Positions 55,572 through 64,000 of a stretch of DNA of 64,000 nucleotides are shown piece by piece; position 1 is the first letter of the stretch, and the number at the start of each line of letters is the position of its first letter. The notes below the pieces were generated by a model, which had not been told where the DNA came from, ran no database searches, and was given only the letters and a program-made list of their open reading frames with translations. A program made the translations under genes and the position numbers. This DNA comes from Aestuariirhabdus litorea. Its GTDB lineage: Bacteria; Pseudomonadota; Gammaproteobacteria; Pseudomonadales; Aestuariirhabdaceae. The stretch is taken from NCBI RefSeq assembly GCF_003864255.1, contig NZ_QWEZ01000002.1, positions 1,302,001 through 1,366,000 of the forward strand, in the 5' to 3' direction.

Positions 55572-56471
55572 ATGCAACTATCGATCGGATCCATTCTCTA
55601 CTTCTGGCCTCGGCAAAAAGTACAGGATTTCTACCAGCAGATGAGCGAGTCTCCGGCGGATATTATCTATCTGGGGGAAACCGTCTGCTCCAAGCGCCGT
55701 GAGCTGAAAACCGACGACTGGATCGAGCTGGCGCGCCAGCTGGCCGCCGCAGGCAAACAGGTGGTGCTCTCTACCCTGGCTTTGCTGGAGGCGGAGTCGG
55801 AGATCAAAACCCTGCGTAAAATCTGCGATAACGATGGCCTGCTGGTGGAGGCCAACGACATGGCGGGGGTGCAGCTGCTCTCTGGCAAGGGGTTGCCCTT
55901 TGTGGCCGGTTCCTCAATCAACATCTACAACGCCGCTACCCTCAAGCTGTTGCACCAGCAGGGGCTGAAGCGCTGGGTGATGCCGGTGGAGCTGTCCGCC
56001 AACACCCTGGCGCAGATTCTGGAAGGGGCCCGCCAGCAGGGCTTTGCTGACGCCATTGAGACCGAGGTGTTTGCCTATGGCCACCTGCCGCTGGCGTTCT
56101 CCGCGCGCTGCTTCACCGCCCGCAGCCGTAACCTGCCCAAGGATGACTGCCGCTTTGTCTGCCTCGACTACCCTGAAGGGCTAGCGATGCGTAGCCAGGA
56201 GGAGCAGTCGGTGTTTACCATCAACGGCATCCAGACCCTATCCGGCGATGTCTACAACCTCCTGGGCGAGGTGGAGCGCATGCGCGAAATCGGTGTCGAT
56301 GTGGTGCGGGTGAGCCCCCGCAGCGGCGACATGACCCCTCTGTTGCAGCAGTACCGTGACGCCATCGATGGACGCCCGCAGGCGATTCCCGCGGTGGCCG
56401 ACGATGAGTGCAATGGATACTGGTTTGGCCAGCCGGGCATGCTGACCCGCCCCCCGGAGGCGTTGGCCTAG
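55572..56471 (+). CDS. ubiV: UbiV, partner of UbiU
   Basis: Second U32-type 4Fe-4S subunit of the anaerobic ubiquinone hydroxylase. The ATG at 55572 is preferred (GAGAG 8 nt upstream; ATG 55566 would have only 2 nt). This numbering puts the cluster cysteines at 39, 180, 193 and 197, exactly those of E. coli UbiV. 299 residues; the ending DECNGYWFGQPGM is typical. A strong terminator follows, so the transcription unit is probably yhcC-ubiU-ubiV. Confidence 0.95.
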   Translation: MQLSIGSILYFWPRQKVQDFYQQMSESPADIIYLGETVCSKRRELKTDDWIELARQLAAAGKQVVLSTLALLEAESEIKTLRKICDNDGLLVEANDMAGVQLLSGKGLPFVAGSSINIYNAATLKLLHQQGLKRWVMPVELSANTLAQILEGARQQGFADAIETEVFAYGHLPLAFSARCFTARSRNLPKDDCRFVCLDYPEGLAMRSQEEQSVFTINGIQTLSGDVYNLLGEVERMREIGVDVVRVSPRSGDMTPLLQQYRDAIDGRPQAIPAVADDECNGYWFGQPGMLTRPPEALA

Positions 56472-56490
56472 TCTTTCCGGGTCACTGGAT

Positions 56491-56524
56491 AAAAAACGGC
56501 GGGCTGGACCTGCCGTTTTTTTTT
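56491..56524 (+). terminator. Rho-independent terminator of yhcC-ubiUV
   Basis: AAAAAACGGCGGG pairs with CCTGCCGTTTTTT (one G-T pair) and a T9 run follows. It lies 20 nt after the ubiV stop. Confidence 0.92.
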
Positions 56525-56610
56525 GCCCGCGGTTGGGCAGCTGTCTCTGTCGAGGTCTATCCTAGGGAAGTGAGGGGTTCAGGGGCCTGTGGTCAGGCTT
56601 AGGGAACAGG

Positions 56611-56991
56611 ATGATGAACAGGGAACAGTATCTTCGCTTCTGCCGTCGACCCGGTATCTTCAGCGAGAGCGCGTTGCGGTTGACCTTCAAGGTGTTGCGA
56701 AAGCCGCGTCCCCGGCTGGCGCTGCGTATCCAGAATATCCTCAATGGGGTTTCGGTGCCGAGACCAACGGGCGAGGGGTGTGAAAGCCTGTCAGAGCACT
56801 TCAGGGTGCAGTTGAGCGCTGAGGAGCTGGAGTTGGTGGTGAGTTGCCTGGCCAAGGCGGGAGGCTGGGGTTCCGGGACCTGTCCCGGTCAGCAGGTGAT
56901 GCTCAAGGCGTTGCTGGAGGATTGGCGGCGCCTGGCCAACAGTCACGATAGTGAACAGCTGGCCGGGGCTCAAACGCCAACCCAGCAGTAG
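56611..56991 (+). CDS. Hypothetical protein, 126 residues
   Basis: Basic N-terminus (NREQYLRFCRRPGIFSESAL) and a helical rest with VVSCLAKAGGWGSGTC; no signal peptide, membrane span or family recognised. Coding potential is moderate. Start at ATG 56611 or 56614, with AACAGG just upstream. Lies between the ubiV terminator and the convergent yceI gene. Confidence 0.55.
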   Translation: MMNREQYLRFCRRPGIFSESALRLTFKVLRKPRPRLALRIQNILNGVSVPRPTGEGCESLSEHFRVQLSAEELELVVSCLAKAGGWGSGTCPGQQVMLKALLEDWRRLANSHDSEQLAGAQTPTQQ

Positions 56992-57026
56992 CCCGGTTGG
57001 CGTCGGCAGGGTCGATTATTCCGATA

Positions 57027-57596
57027 TCACTGGCGGACGCCTTCCACTGAGAGGGTCAGCTCTACCTGGGTGGCATCTGGACCCAGGTCAAAATTGATAC
57101 CGAAGTCCTTCAGTGTCAGAACGGTAGTGCCGAGGAACCCCTGGCGGTAGCCCCCCCAGGGATCCTGGCCGCCCCCAATGCTCTCGGCGGCGATGGTCAC
57201 CGGGCGGGTTACACCGCGCAGGGTCAGGTTGCCGGTAATGGTGGCTGATCCGTCGGGGCCGGGTTTGACCTCGGTGCTGACAAACTTTGCCTGGGGGAAT
57301 TTCTCCACAAAGAGGAAATCCTCGCTGCGCAGGTGCTTGTCGCGCTCGGCGTGGTTGCTGTTGATGCTGGCGGTATTGATGGTTACCTCAACCGCGCTGT
57401 TGGCGGGAGCGGCTTCGTCATAGGCAAAGGTGCCGTCGAAATCATCGAAGCGGCCATATAGCCAGCTATAGCCCAGGTGCTGGATACGGAATTGAATAAA
57501 AGCGTGCTGCCCTTTGGTGTCGATCTGGTAGTCGGCGGCCCACAGGGGGGTGGCCAGCAGCAGCGATGCGCAGAAGAGTCCAAGTTTACGAATCAT
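57027..57596 (-). CDS. YceI-family periplasmic lipid-binding protein
   Basis: 189 residues with a signal peptide ([20 protein letters not shown], cut before ADYQID), then a lipocalin-like YceI barrel: [39 protein letters not shown] and the C-terminal [16 protein letters not shown]. YceI proteins bind isoprenoid or quinone-like lipids. It is 10 nt downstream of a cytochrome b561 gene, the common pairing. Confidence 0.92.
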   Translation of the reverse strand: MIRKLGLFCASLLLATPLWAADYQIDTKGQHAFIQFRIQHLGYSWLYGRFDDFDGTFAYDEAAPANSAVEVTINTASINSNHAERDKHLRSEDFLFVEKFPQAKFVSTEVKPGPDGSATITGNLTLRGVTRPVTIAAESIGGGQDPWGGYRQGFLGTTVLTLKDFGINFDLGPDATQVELTLSVEGVRQ

Positions 57597-57606
57597 CAGT
57601 TATTCC

Positions 57607-58167
57607 TCATTGGTTGCGCCGGGAGCGGATGCCCAGCATTCGGATTAGAGTGTTATCACCATCCATGAAGTGGTGCTTGAGAGCGGCCAGGGCGTGCACC
57701 GCCGACAGCACCACCAGTGTCCAGGCCAGCAAGAGGTGAACCTCCCCGGCGATATCTTCCATCCCCTTGACCTCGCCAAACAGGGCAGGGACAGCGAACC
57801 AGTCAAACAGCCAGATGGGGTCCCCTTTGGCCGTGGTGATCAGGTAGCCGCTGATGGCGATTGCGATCAGCAGCAGGTAGGTCGCGCGGTGGGCCCATTC
57901 GGCTGCGGCGACCTCCCAGGGTTTGAGGCTCCGCTCTGGAAGTGGTACGGGGTTGAGCTGGCGCCATAGCCAGCGCATCAGTATCAGTGCAAACAGGAGC
58001 AGGCCGAGGCTTCGGTGCAGATCGGGCCCCCGCTTGTACCAGGGGTCGTAATAGCCCAGTTCGGTCATCCACAGCCCCAGCCCAAAAAGCCCAACAATGA
58101 GGACAGCGCTAAGCCAGTGCAGGATGATGCTGATCCATCCATAGTGGAGAGAGCTGTTTCTGAGCAT
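57607..58167 (-). CDS. Cytochrome b561
   Basis: Four-helix di-heme b membrane protein of 186 residues, thought to pass electrons between quinol and a periplasmic partner. Candidate heme histidines are in LHYGWISIILHWLS, DLHRSLG, EVHLLLAW and VHALAALKHHF. The ATG at 58167 (MLRNSSLHYGW) is chosen; upstream in-frame ATGs are unlikely. Divergent from the UDG-like gene; the 131-nt gap has an A+T-rich stretch with TATAAT near 58226. Confidence 0.88.
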   Translation of the reverse strand: MLRNSSLHYGWISIILHWLSAVLIVGLFGLGLWMTELGYYDPWYKRGPDLHRSLGLLLFALILMRWLWRQLNPVPLPERSLKPWEVAAAEWAHRATYLLLIAIAISGYLITTAKGDPIWLFDWFAVPALFGEVKGMEDIAGEVHLLLAWTLVVLSAVHALAALKHHFMDGDNTLIRMLGIRSRRNQ

Positions 58168-58298
58168 GGGGTGAAGGCCTCCGGGAGCGGGGTATGCCGG
58201 CATCATAATCGATGCCCCGGTGGCGTTATAATAAAAAGAATTGGAGTAATTGATCAGATTATTTGAACAACCGGCATGGGTCGGTTTAGGGTGGAGCG

Positions 58299-58880
58299 AT
58301 GGAGTCACGGCTGTTGGTTGACCTGCTAAGGGATATAGGCGCTTGCCAGCGGTGTGCCGCCTCGCTGCCTCTGGGGCCTCGGCCGGTGGTGGTGGCCGAT
58401 GCGCGGGCGCGATTGTTGATCATCGGGCAGGCACCGGGTCTTAGGGTGCATGAGAGCGGAATCCCCTGGAACGACGCCAGTGGTCAGCGGTTGCGGGACT
58501 GGATGGGGCTTACGGCGGAGCGTTTTTACGACCCGCAGCGGGTCGCCATTGTGCCCATGGGCTTCTGTTACCCGGGGCGGGGAAGGGGAGGGGATCGACC
58601 GCCCCGGCCCGAATGCGCGCCCTTGTGGCATCAGGCGCTACTCGCGCAGATGCCGTCGATCAGGCTGACTCTGCTGGTAGGACGCTACGCACAGGACTAC
58701 TATCTGGGAAGCGCGGCCGGGCGGGTGAGCGATGCAGTGCGCAACAGTGATCCCGCAACGGGGTTTTTCTGCCTTCCCCACCCATCGCCCCGTAACAATC
58801 GGTGGTTGCAGCGCCACCCCTGGTTTGAGGAGCAGGTGGTTCCTCGGCTGAGAAAGGAGGTAGCAGGGTGTTTAGCGTAA
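58299..58880 (+). CDS. Uracil-DNA-glycosylase superfamily protein
   Basis: 193-residue UDG-fold protein. The motif I region LLIIGQAPGLRVHESGIPWN and the C-terminal motif LPHPSPRNNRW place it in the uracil-DNA glycosylase superfamily family often annotated as uracil-DNA glycosylase family protein. The Cys pair (CQRC near residue 16) suggests a metal or cluster site but the further cysteines of Fe-S UDGs are not complete. Whether it removes uracil is unproven. Overlaps the next gene by 13 nt. Confidence 0.85.
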   Translation: MESRLLVDLLRDIGACQRCAASLPLGPRPVVVADARARLLIIGQAPGLRVHESGIPWNDASGQRLRDWMGLTAERFYDPQRVAIVPMGFCYPGRGRGGDRPPRPECAPLWHQALLAQMPSIRLTLLVGRYAQDYYLGSAAGRVSDAVRNSDPATGFFCLPHPSPRNNRWLQRHPWFEEQVVPRLRKEVAGCLA

Positions 58881-59440
58881 GACCGGGTTGGTTGAGGGGA
58901 CTGTGGGTGTTTCTGCTGGTGGCCGCCTGTGGCCATGGGGCGACACCGCTACGTATCACGGAGCAGCAGCTGAATGAGCGTTTACTGACCCAGTATCGGG
59001 AGCCCCGGCTGCTCAATCTGGAGTTGATGCTGGGGTCTCGGGCACAGCTGTACGTGACCGGGGTCAGCCTTGACCTGCTGGGGGAGGGTGAGGTGCTCTA
59101 CCGGGTGACGGGCGACTTCGATATTGAGTTTGGCGGTACCGCCCTGACCGATCCGGTACTCTTTAGTCTCGAAGCCCTGGGTAGCCTGGGGCTGGTTCCC
59201 GATGAGCGGGCGCTCTACCCCCTGCAGGTGAGGATAGAGCGGTTCACGATCGAAACCGAGGTGGCTGCGGTCCATCTCCCCCTGCAGGAGGTGTTAGGGC
59301 AGCGGGTTGCCGAGGCGCTGGAAGAGTTGGCGATCTACCAGCTGTCGGAGCAGGAGCTGCCGAATCCCGGCCAGATATCAGCCCTGGCGATCGATACTGA
59401 CGCCCTGCAGCTGCTTTCCGTGGGGGAGGCGAGTCCCTGA
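58868..59440 (+). CDS. DUF1439 lipoprotein (YceB-like)
   Basis: 190 residues starting with GTG at 58868 inside the UDG-like gene. Signal peptide LWVFLLVAAC ends in a lipobox. The rest is a two-domain beta-rich DUF1439 protein (LNERLLTQYREPRLL..., then LPLQEVLGQRVAEALEELAI) of unknown function. Shine-Dalgarno AAAGGAGG just before the start confirms it and supports coupling with the upstream gene. Confidence 0.85.
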   Translation: MFSVRPGWLRGLWVFLLVAACGHGATPLRITEQQLNERLLTQYREPRLLNLELMLGSRAQLYVTGVSLDLLGEGEVLYRVTGDFDIEFGGTALTDPVLFSLEALGSLGLVPDERALYPLQVRIERFTIETEVAAVHLPLQEVLGQRVAEALEELAIYQLSEQELPNPGQISALAIDTDALQLLSVGEASP

Positions 59441-59462
59441 GGCAGCCCGGCTAGACGGGTGC

Positions 59463-60227
59463 TCAGTTTGAGTAGTCCAGCTTATCTATGTGTTTTTGCA
59501 GTCTCTGGTAGGCTTTATCGCCGACGCGCAGGCAGTCGCTGCGCTCGCAGTAGGCCTGCAGCAGGCGGTTGAGGTTGTCGGCCCCCATAAAGGCCGCGCG
59601 CCGGATAAAGGTGTGAAAATCCTTTAGGGGGCGGCGCTGTGGCTGGGGCACGAAACGCATCTTTTCCAGGTCGATCAGGCGGGGCTTAAGCGCCCCGGAC
59701 GCCTCTTCGGCGACGAAGATGTGGCTCGGGTAGAAGCAGTAGTGGGCCAGGCGGTGGCGGTGGAGCTGGCTGGCCAGGGAGGCGATCGCATCAATCAGTG
59801 GTTGCGGGTCCCCCAACTGCGGGTAGAGGTCGTTGACGGTCTGGTGATCATCCAGGGCGACCGAGATGAGGATCGACTGGCTGTCGCCCTGATGGCGGCG
59901 CTCGCCATAGTAAACCGGCTCAATGGAGGGGATCCCCAGGCGCTGCAGTTTAAGAATGTTGCGATACTCCCGCGCGAAGGTGGGCTCCCCCCTGAGAGGG
60001 TGCCTGAGGCAGGGGGTGTTGTGATTCTGCTGGCGCTTGATGAACAGGTTGAGTGGGCGATCATCGGCCTGGGTCAGGCTGTGGCGTACCACTCCGCTCC
60101 AGCCGCTGCGACGCCGGTTGGGCTCCTCGAACCAGGGCAGCTCAAGGTTCCAGAGGGCGTCAAAGTCGTCGAGCCGGTGGTCGGCAAAGGTGGCGCGAAA
60201 ACTATCGTTGCAGAAAGTACTGATCAT
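59463..60227 (-). CDS. inaA: Lipopolysaccharide-kinase-type protein InaA
   Basis: 254-residue kinase-fold protein of the InaA/RfaP/WaaP group, found with LPS-modification and stress genes. LFIKRQQNHNT contains the ATP-site lysine, AHYCFYPSHIFV corresponds to the catalytic loop, and LIDLEKMRFVP to the Mg loop. The loop has Cys-Phe where kinases have Asp, as in InaA proteins I know of, so phosphotransfer is doubtful. Substrate unknown. Confidence 0.85.
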   Translation of the reverse strand: MISTFCNDSFRATFADHRLDDFDALWNLELPWFEEPNRRRSGWSGVVRHSLTQADDRPLNLFIKRQQNHNTPCLRHPLRGEPTFAREYRNILKLQRLGIPSIEPVYYGERRHQGDSQSILISVALDDHQTVNDLYPQLGDPQPLIDAIASLASQLHRHRLAHYCFYPSHIFVAEEASGALKPRLIDLEKMRFVPQPQRRPLKDFHTFIRRAAFMGADNLNRLLQAYCERSDCLRVGDKAYQRLQKHIDKLDYSN

Positions 60228-60262
60228 CGTGCTGTCCGTATTGGGGCGCCCAGTTAATCACA

Positions 60263-60907
60263 TCACAGGGGTGAGTCAATAGAGTTGCCGCCCAGCAGGG
60301 CGGGGTCCACGCTGCGACTCTGGCCCGGGGCCAGCCCATCGAGACTGAAGGGGCCGATGCGGTAGCGAATCAGGCGCAGGGTGGGGAAGCCAACCGCGGC
60401 GGTCATTCGGCGTACCTGGCGGTTGCGCCCCTCGCGGATGGAGAGTTCGATCCAGTGGGTGGGTATCGACTGGCGCTCGCGGATGGGGGGTACCCGAGGC
60501 CAGACCGCAGGGGGGGCGATCAGTCGTGCCCGGGCCGGCAGGGTGGGGCCATCGTTGAGGGTCACCCCCTCCCGCAGCTCCTGCAGGGCTGACTCCGTAG
60601 GTTCACCCTCCACCTGCACCCAGTAGGTTTTCTCCAACTTGAAGCGCGGGTCTGCGATGCGCTGCTGCAGTTTGCCGTCGTTGGTCAGCAGTAACAGCCC
60701 CTCGCTGTCGCGGTCCAGCCGACCGGCGGGATAGAGTCCCGGCTGGTCTATAAAGTCAGCCAGGGTGGCACGCCCCTCGCTGTCACGAAACTGGGTCAGT
60801 ACCAGGTAGGGCTTGTTGAGGAGCCACAGCAGGGGGCGCGCCTGGGCGGGACGGCTGGCGCGGCGGGGGGCTTTTCGGGCGGTCGGGGTGGATCGTTTCA
60901 CGGGCAA
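60263..60907 (-). CDS. rluE: 23S rRNA pseudouridine synthase RluE
   Basis: 214-residue RsuA-family synthase without an S4 domain, like RluE (U2457 of 23S rRNA). A basic N-terminal extension precedes [16 protein letters not shown]; the catalytic Asp is in [13 protein letters not shown]. Other motifs are [11 protein letters not shown] and [16 protein letters not shown]. It is 35 nt upstream of inaA on the same strand. Confidence 0.93.
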   Translation of the reverse strand: MPVKRSTPTARKAPRRASRPAQARPLLWLLNKPYLVLTQFRDSEGRATLADFIDQPGLYPAGRLDRDSEGLLLLTNDGKLQQRIADPRFKLEKTYWVQVEGEPTESALQELREGVTLNDGPTLPARARLIAPPAVWPRVPPIRERQSIPTHWIELSIREGRNRQVRRMTAAVGFPTLRLIRYRIGPFSLDGLAPGQSRSVDPALLGGNSIDSPL

Positions 60908-60949
60908 AGGGGTAGACCGGCCGCCCCGCAGGGGGCCGGTCCGACGGGC

Positions 60950-61762
60950 TTACTTGAGAGCGGCGGGGACGAAGGGGGCGATGGCCTGCAGCAGTGCCTT
61001 GAAGCACTTGGGGTTACCGCAGACGATGTTGCCGCTTTCGAGGTGACGGTGGCCGCCGCCAAAGTCGCTGGTGAGGCCGCCGGCCTCCTGAATCAGCAGG
61101 CTGCCGGCCGAGATATCCCACTGGTTAAGACCAAACTCCCAGAACGCATCGTAGCGACCCGCAGCTACGTAGGCGAGATCCAGGGAGGCCGCACCGGCAC
61201 GGCGGATGCCGGCAGACTGGGAAGCCACGCTCTTGAACATCCCCATGTAGCTGTCGAGGTGTTCCATCTGGTCGGGACGGAAGGGGAAACCGGTGGCGAT
61301 CAGGGCGTCGTTCATCTGCTTCTGCTTGCTCACCCGCATGCGTTTGCCGTTCAGCTGGGCTCCGTGGCCGCGGCTGGCGCAAAACTCTTCACGACGAACG
61401 GGGTCCAGCACCACGGCGTGCTCGATGCGGCCGCGATATTGGCAGGCGATAGAGACCGCATAGTGGGGAACACCGTGGATAAAGTTGGTGGTGCCATCGA
61501 GGGGGTCGATGATCCACAGGTAATCGGCACCGGTACCGCTACCGGGCTGGTGGCCCGACTCTTCGCCCAGGAAACCGTGGTCCGGGTAGGCTTTTTTGAG
61601 AATCGCGATGGCGGCCCGTTCGGCGTTACGATCAACTTCGGTAACATAGTCGTGGGTGCCTTTTTCGGCGACCTGAACGGTATCGAGGTCTTCAGCGGCG
61701 CGTACAATGATTTCGCCAGCCTTGCGTGCAGCACGCAGGGCGATATTCAGCATCGGTTGCAT
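60950..61762 (-). CDS. suhB: Inositol-1-monophosphatase family protein SuhB
   Basis: 270-residue protein of the lithium-sensitive phosphatase family. Metal-site motifs are LGEESGHQ, WIIDPLDGTTNFIHGVPHYA and QWDISAGSLLIQEAGG. In E. coli SuhB also joins the rRNA antitermination complex. Divergent from trmJ, as in Pseudomonas. Confidence 0.97.
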   Translation of the reverse strand: MQPMLNIALRAARKAGEIIVRAAEDLDTVQVAEKGTHDYVTEVDRNAERAAIAILKKAYPDHGFLGEESGHQPGSGTGADYLWIIDPLDGTTNFIHGVPHYAVSIACQYRGRIEHAVVLDPVRREEFCASRGHGAQLNGKRMRVSKQKQMNDALIATGFPFRPDQMEHLDSYMGMFKSVASQSAGIRRAGAASLDLAYVAAGRYDAFWEFGLNQWDISAGSLLIQEAGGLTSDFGGGHRHLESGNIVCGNPKCFKALLQAIAPFVPAALK

Positions 61763-61826
61763 GGTCGGTCTATTCGTCTGTAAGTGGTAAAGAACAAAAT
61801 CGGCCCACGACGGGCCGGATCGCGGA

Positions 61827-61911
61827 AGTATACCAGAGACAACCGGTGGATGACGAAAAAATCGTCATCCGGGCATCGGCCTCTGTGCGAGACGGTCAAC
61901 TCTGTTAGAAT
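61827..61911. promoter_or_regulatory. suhB-trmJ divergent region
   Basis: The 186-nt gap has a perfect 9-bp hairpin GGATGACGA-AAAAA-TCGTCATCC (61848-61870). On the minus strand TATACT (61832-61827) preceded by TGG is a possible extended -10 for suhB. On the plus strand TAGAAT (61906-61911) is a likely -10 for trmJ. Neither has a clear -35. Confidence 0.4.
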
Positions 61912-61948
61912 GTCCAGCTATTAGTAACCTCGGCTTAACGGAATCAGG

Positions 61949-62701
61949 GTGTCAGACAATATATTGGTGGTGCTGGTCAACAGCTCCCATCCAGGCAATA
62001 TCGGTAGTGCCGCCAGGGCGATGAAAACCATGGGGCTGTCGCAGCTGTGCCTGGTCGCTCCGGATCAATTTCCCCACGAGTACGCCACCAGTCGTGCCGC
62101 CGGTGCGGACGACCTGCTGGATAACGCCCGGGTGGTCGACACCCTGGATGAGGCGATTGCCGACTGCGCCCTGGTGGTAGGCACCAGCGCGCGGGGGCGC
62201 AAGATCCCCTGGCCCTTGCTCAACCCCCGCGAATGCGCCGAGCGGGTGCTGCCGGAGTCCCGTCGTCACAAGGTGGCTCTGGTATTTGGGCGGGAAGAGC
62301 GGGGTTTGACCAACGACGAACTGGCTCGCTGCCACTACCATGTGCATATCCCCTCCATGCCCGACTACAGCTCCCTCAACCTGGGGGCGGCGGTGCAGGT
62401 GCTCAGCTATGAGCTTCGAATGGCGCAGCTGGCGGCGCAAGATGCGCTTTCGGTGCCCAACGAGTGGGATGCCGAGTACGCTACGGCGGCTGAGCTGGAG
62501 GGGTATTACGGTCACCTTGAGGAGGTGCTGCGGCAGATCGGCTTTATCGATCCCGCCAACCCCGGCCAGGTGATGACCCGCCTGCGTCGCCTCTACAGTC
62601 GCCAGCGGCTGGACAAGATTGAGGTTAATATATTGCGCGGCGTGCTCAGCGAGACCCAGCGCAGCCTGCGTCAGCCCCCCACACCACCCACGGAAGAGTA
62701 A
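61949..62701 (+). CDS. trmJ: tRNA (Cm32/Um32) methyltransferase TrmJ
   Basis: SPOUT-class 2'-O-methyltransferase for position 32 of tRNAs. 250 residues from a GTG start, SDNILVVLVNSSHPGNIGSAARAM at the N-terminus, the knot motifs VFGREERGLTNDEL and IPSMPDYSSLNLGAAVQVL, and a C-terminal helical tail with the family's LRQIGFIDPANP. cysE starts 3 nt after its stop. Confidence 0.96.
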   Translation: MSDNILVVLVNSSHPGNIGSAARAMKTMGLSQLCLVAPDQFPHEYATSRAAGADDLLDNARVVDTLDEAIADCALVVGTSARGRKIPWPLLNPRECAERVLPESRRHKVALVFGREERGLTNDELARCHYHVHIPSMPDYSSLNLGAAVQVLSYELRMAQLAAQDALSVPNEWDAEYATAAELEGYYGHLEEVLRQIGFIDPANPGQVMTRLRRLYSRQRLDKIEVNILRGVLSETQRSLRQPPTPPTEE

Positions 62702-62704
62702 GCC

Positions 62705-63508
62705 ATGTTCGAGCGACTGCGAGAGGATGTTTCCAGTGTCTTTCACCGCGACCCGGCGGCCCGTAACACCTTCGAGGTGTTGACCTGCTATCCCGGGTTG
62801 CATGCCCTGCTGATCCATCGACTCAGTCACTGGCTGTGGAATGCCGGTTTCAAATGGCTGGCGCGCTTTATCTCTACCCTTGCGCGCTGGCTGACGGGGA
62901 TTGAGATCCACCCGGGGGCGCGTATCGGGCGCCGTTTCTTTATCGATCACGGCCTTGGTGTGGTGATCGGTGAGACCACCGAGATCGGCGACGACGTCAC
63001 CCTTTACCAGGGGGTAACCCTGGGGGGAACCAGCTGGAACAAGGGCAAGCGCCACCCGACCCTGGGGGACGGGGTGGTGGTGGGGGCGGGCGCCAAGGTG
63101 CTGGGTCCCTTTACCGTTGAGGCGGGGGCCAAAGTGGGATCGAACGCGGTGGTGACCAAGGCGGTCCCCGCTGGCGCGACGGTGGTCGGCATTCCCGGGC
63201 GTATCATACCGCCCCGTGACCAGCGTGCTGCCGAGGATCCCCTGCAGGCACGACGTAAGGCGATGGCGGAGAAGATCGGCTTCGATGCTTACGGCGTAAC
63301 CGAGGATATGCCCGATCCCGTGGCCCGGGCGATGGGGGGGATTCTTGACCATCTGCACGCCGTTGATGCCCGCATCGGGGTGATGTGCGAAGGTCTAAAA
63401 GAGCTTGGTATAAAGAACTGCGACAATGCCCTGCCTGAGTTGAAGGATGAAGACTTTGAGGCGGTGAAAGAGAGTGGCAGCGCGCGAAAGGGGGCTGAGG
63501 CGGAGTAA
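62705..63508 (+). CDS. cysE: Serine O-acetyltransferase CysE
   Basis: Acetylates serine with acetyl-CoA, committing it to cysteine. 267 residues: N-terminal helical domain ([20 protein letters not shown]) and left-handed beta-helix hexapeptide repeats from about residue 70 to 170 ([20 protein letters not shown], with the active-site DHG). The C-terminal extension (about 190-267) is the long type found in pseudomonads. Linked to iscR, tying cysteine supply to Fe-S assembly. Confidence 0.95.
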   Translation: MFERLREDVSSVFHRDPAARNTFEVLTCYPGLHALLIHRLSHWLWNAGFKWLARFISTLARWLTGIEIHPGARIGRRFFIDHGLGVVIGETTEIGDDVTLYQGVTLGGTSWNKGKRHPTLGDGVVVGAGAKVLGPFTVEAGAKVGSNAVVTKAVPAGATVVGIPGRIIPPRDQRAAEDPLQARRKAMAEKIGFDAYGVTEDMPDPVARAMGGILDHLHAVDARIGVMCEGLKELGIKNCDNALPELKDEDFEAVKESGSARKGAEAE

Positions 63509-63580
63509 TCGGTCCCGGAAGCTGATATTATGCGCGCTCTTGACCTCGATCAGTCATCCTTTTCTGCCCTGTCAGGTTAA

Positions 63581-63613
63581 ATACTTGACTGTCTTACTCG
63601 GTTATTGCAGAAT
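63581..63613 (+). promoter_or_regulatory. iscR promoter with a type-1 IscR site
   Basis: -35 TTGACT (63585-63590), 17-nt spacer, -10 CAGAAT (63608-63613). The -35 lies in ATACTTGACTGTCTTACTCG plus GTTAT (63581-63605), close to the type-1 IscR consensus ATASYYGACTRwwwYAGTCRRSTAT. Repression by the [2Fe-2S] form of IscR, as in E. coli, is expected. Confidence 0.75.
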
Positions 63614-63661
63614 TCACCCTAGACTATGGGGTTGTAAATCTGACACGGCGGGGTATCTCTA

Positions 63662-64000
63662 ATGCGTTTAACCACTAAAGGTCGCTATGCGGTCACAGCG
63701 ATGCTGGACTTGGCGTTGCACGCCGACAATGGACCAGTCGCTCTGGCGGATATTTCCCAGCGCCAGGGTATTTCGCTCTCCTACCTGGAGCAGCTGTTTG
63801 CGAAGCTGCGCCGCCATGAGCTGGTCAGCAGCGTACGTGGACCGGGTGGTGGTTATCGCCTGAGTCGCGCCAGTGGCACCATTGATGTGGCCCAGGTGAT
63901 CGACGCGGTTAATGAGTCGGTTGATGTTACCCGCTGCAGTGGCGGTGGGGATTGCCAGCAGGGCGATGTCTGCCTGACCCACCACCTGTGGTGCGACCTG
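63662..64000 (+). CDS. iscR: Fe-S cluster regulator IscR (3' truncated by window edge)
   Basis: Rrf2-family regulator of the isc operon. 113 codons are visible and the frame is open at the edge. [20 protein letters not shown], the winged-helix recognition segment ([20 protein letters not shown]) and the cluster ligands Cys92, Cys98, Cys104 and His107 all match IscR. The isc genes should follow beyond the window. Confidence 0.97.
   Translation, partial: MRLTTKGRYAVTAMLDLALHADNGPVALADISQRQGISLSYLEQLFAKLRRHELVSSVRGPGGGYRLSRASGTIDVAQVIDAVNESVDVTRCSGGGDCQQGDVCLTHHLWCDL

Overview
The window is a 64-kb piece of a G+C-rich gammaproteobacterial chromosome. It is gene-dense and carries many gene orders shared by the Pseudomonas/Oceanospirillales side of the class: infB-rbfA-truB-rpsO-pnp, rpsU-yqeY-dnaG-rpoD, lptD-surA-pdxA-rsmA-apaH, murU-djlA, rpe-gph-trpEGDC and suhB/trmJ-cysE-iscR. 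No rRNA, tRNA, CRISPR array, transposase or integrase was found. The genus cannot be fixed from the sequence alone. Both edges cut a gene: infB lacks its 5' part and iscR its 3' part.

Layout. 1-7.0 kb: translation and RNA genes, with a likely S15 autoregulatory pseudoknot in front of rpsO and an unusual-looking miaA. 7.0-11.8 kb (minus): the macromolecular-synthesis operon. 11.9-15.7 kb: tsaD and a pterin/folate group (folB, a divergent folK-like gene, folM), then cca. 15.7-26.4 kb: a transporter, the outer-membrane biogenesis and pdxA cluster, murU without a neighbouring amgK, and djlA. 26.4-34.9 kb: rpe, gabD, gph, trpEGDC and a trans-sulfuration enzyme. 35-43 kb: mostly poorly characterised membrane, TPR, lipoprotein and redox genes.

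43.0-47.6 kb is an accessory island. It is clearly A+T-richer than its surroundings and holds two main genes: an unrecognised 370-residue protein and an OLD-type ATPase/TOPRIM nuclease. Each is followed by sequence resembling an integron attC site; one site looks complete (45518-45619) and two look partial. The unknown gene lies between two 104-bp direct repeats that differ at only 6 positions, and a 112-bp repeat is present in inverted orientation on either side. This looks like a cassette cluster lacking an integrase, rearranged by dispersed repeats, and is the best candidate in the window for something undescribed.

47.6-56.5 kb has an anaerobic theme. nnrS, a Dnr-like Crp/Fnr regulator and moaA are followed by ubiT diverging from yhcC-ubiU-ubiV, which act in O2-independent ubiquinone synthesis. 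Two perfect TTGAT-N4-ATCAA boxes and one near match lie in the intergenic regions. Two of them have a well-placed -10 element for class II FNR/Dnr activation, so nitric-oxide tolerance, molybdopterin synthesis and anaerobic ubiquinone synthesis probably form one local regulon.

56.6-64 kb: YceI and cytochrome b561, a UDG-superfamily protein, a DUF1439 lipoprotein, inaA, rluE, suhB, trmJ, cysE and iscR, the last with a type-1 IscR site over its promoter.
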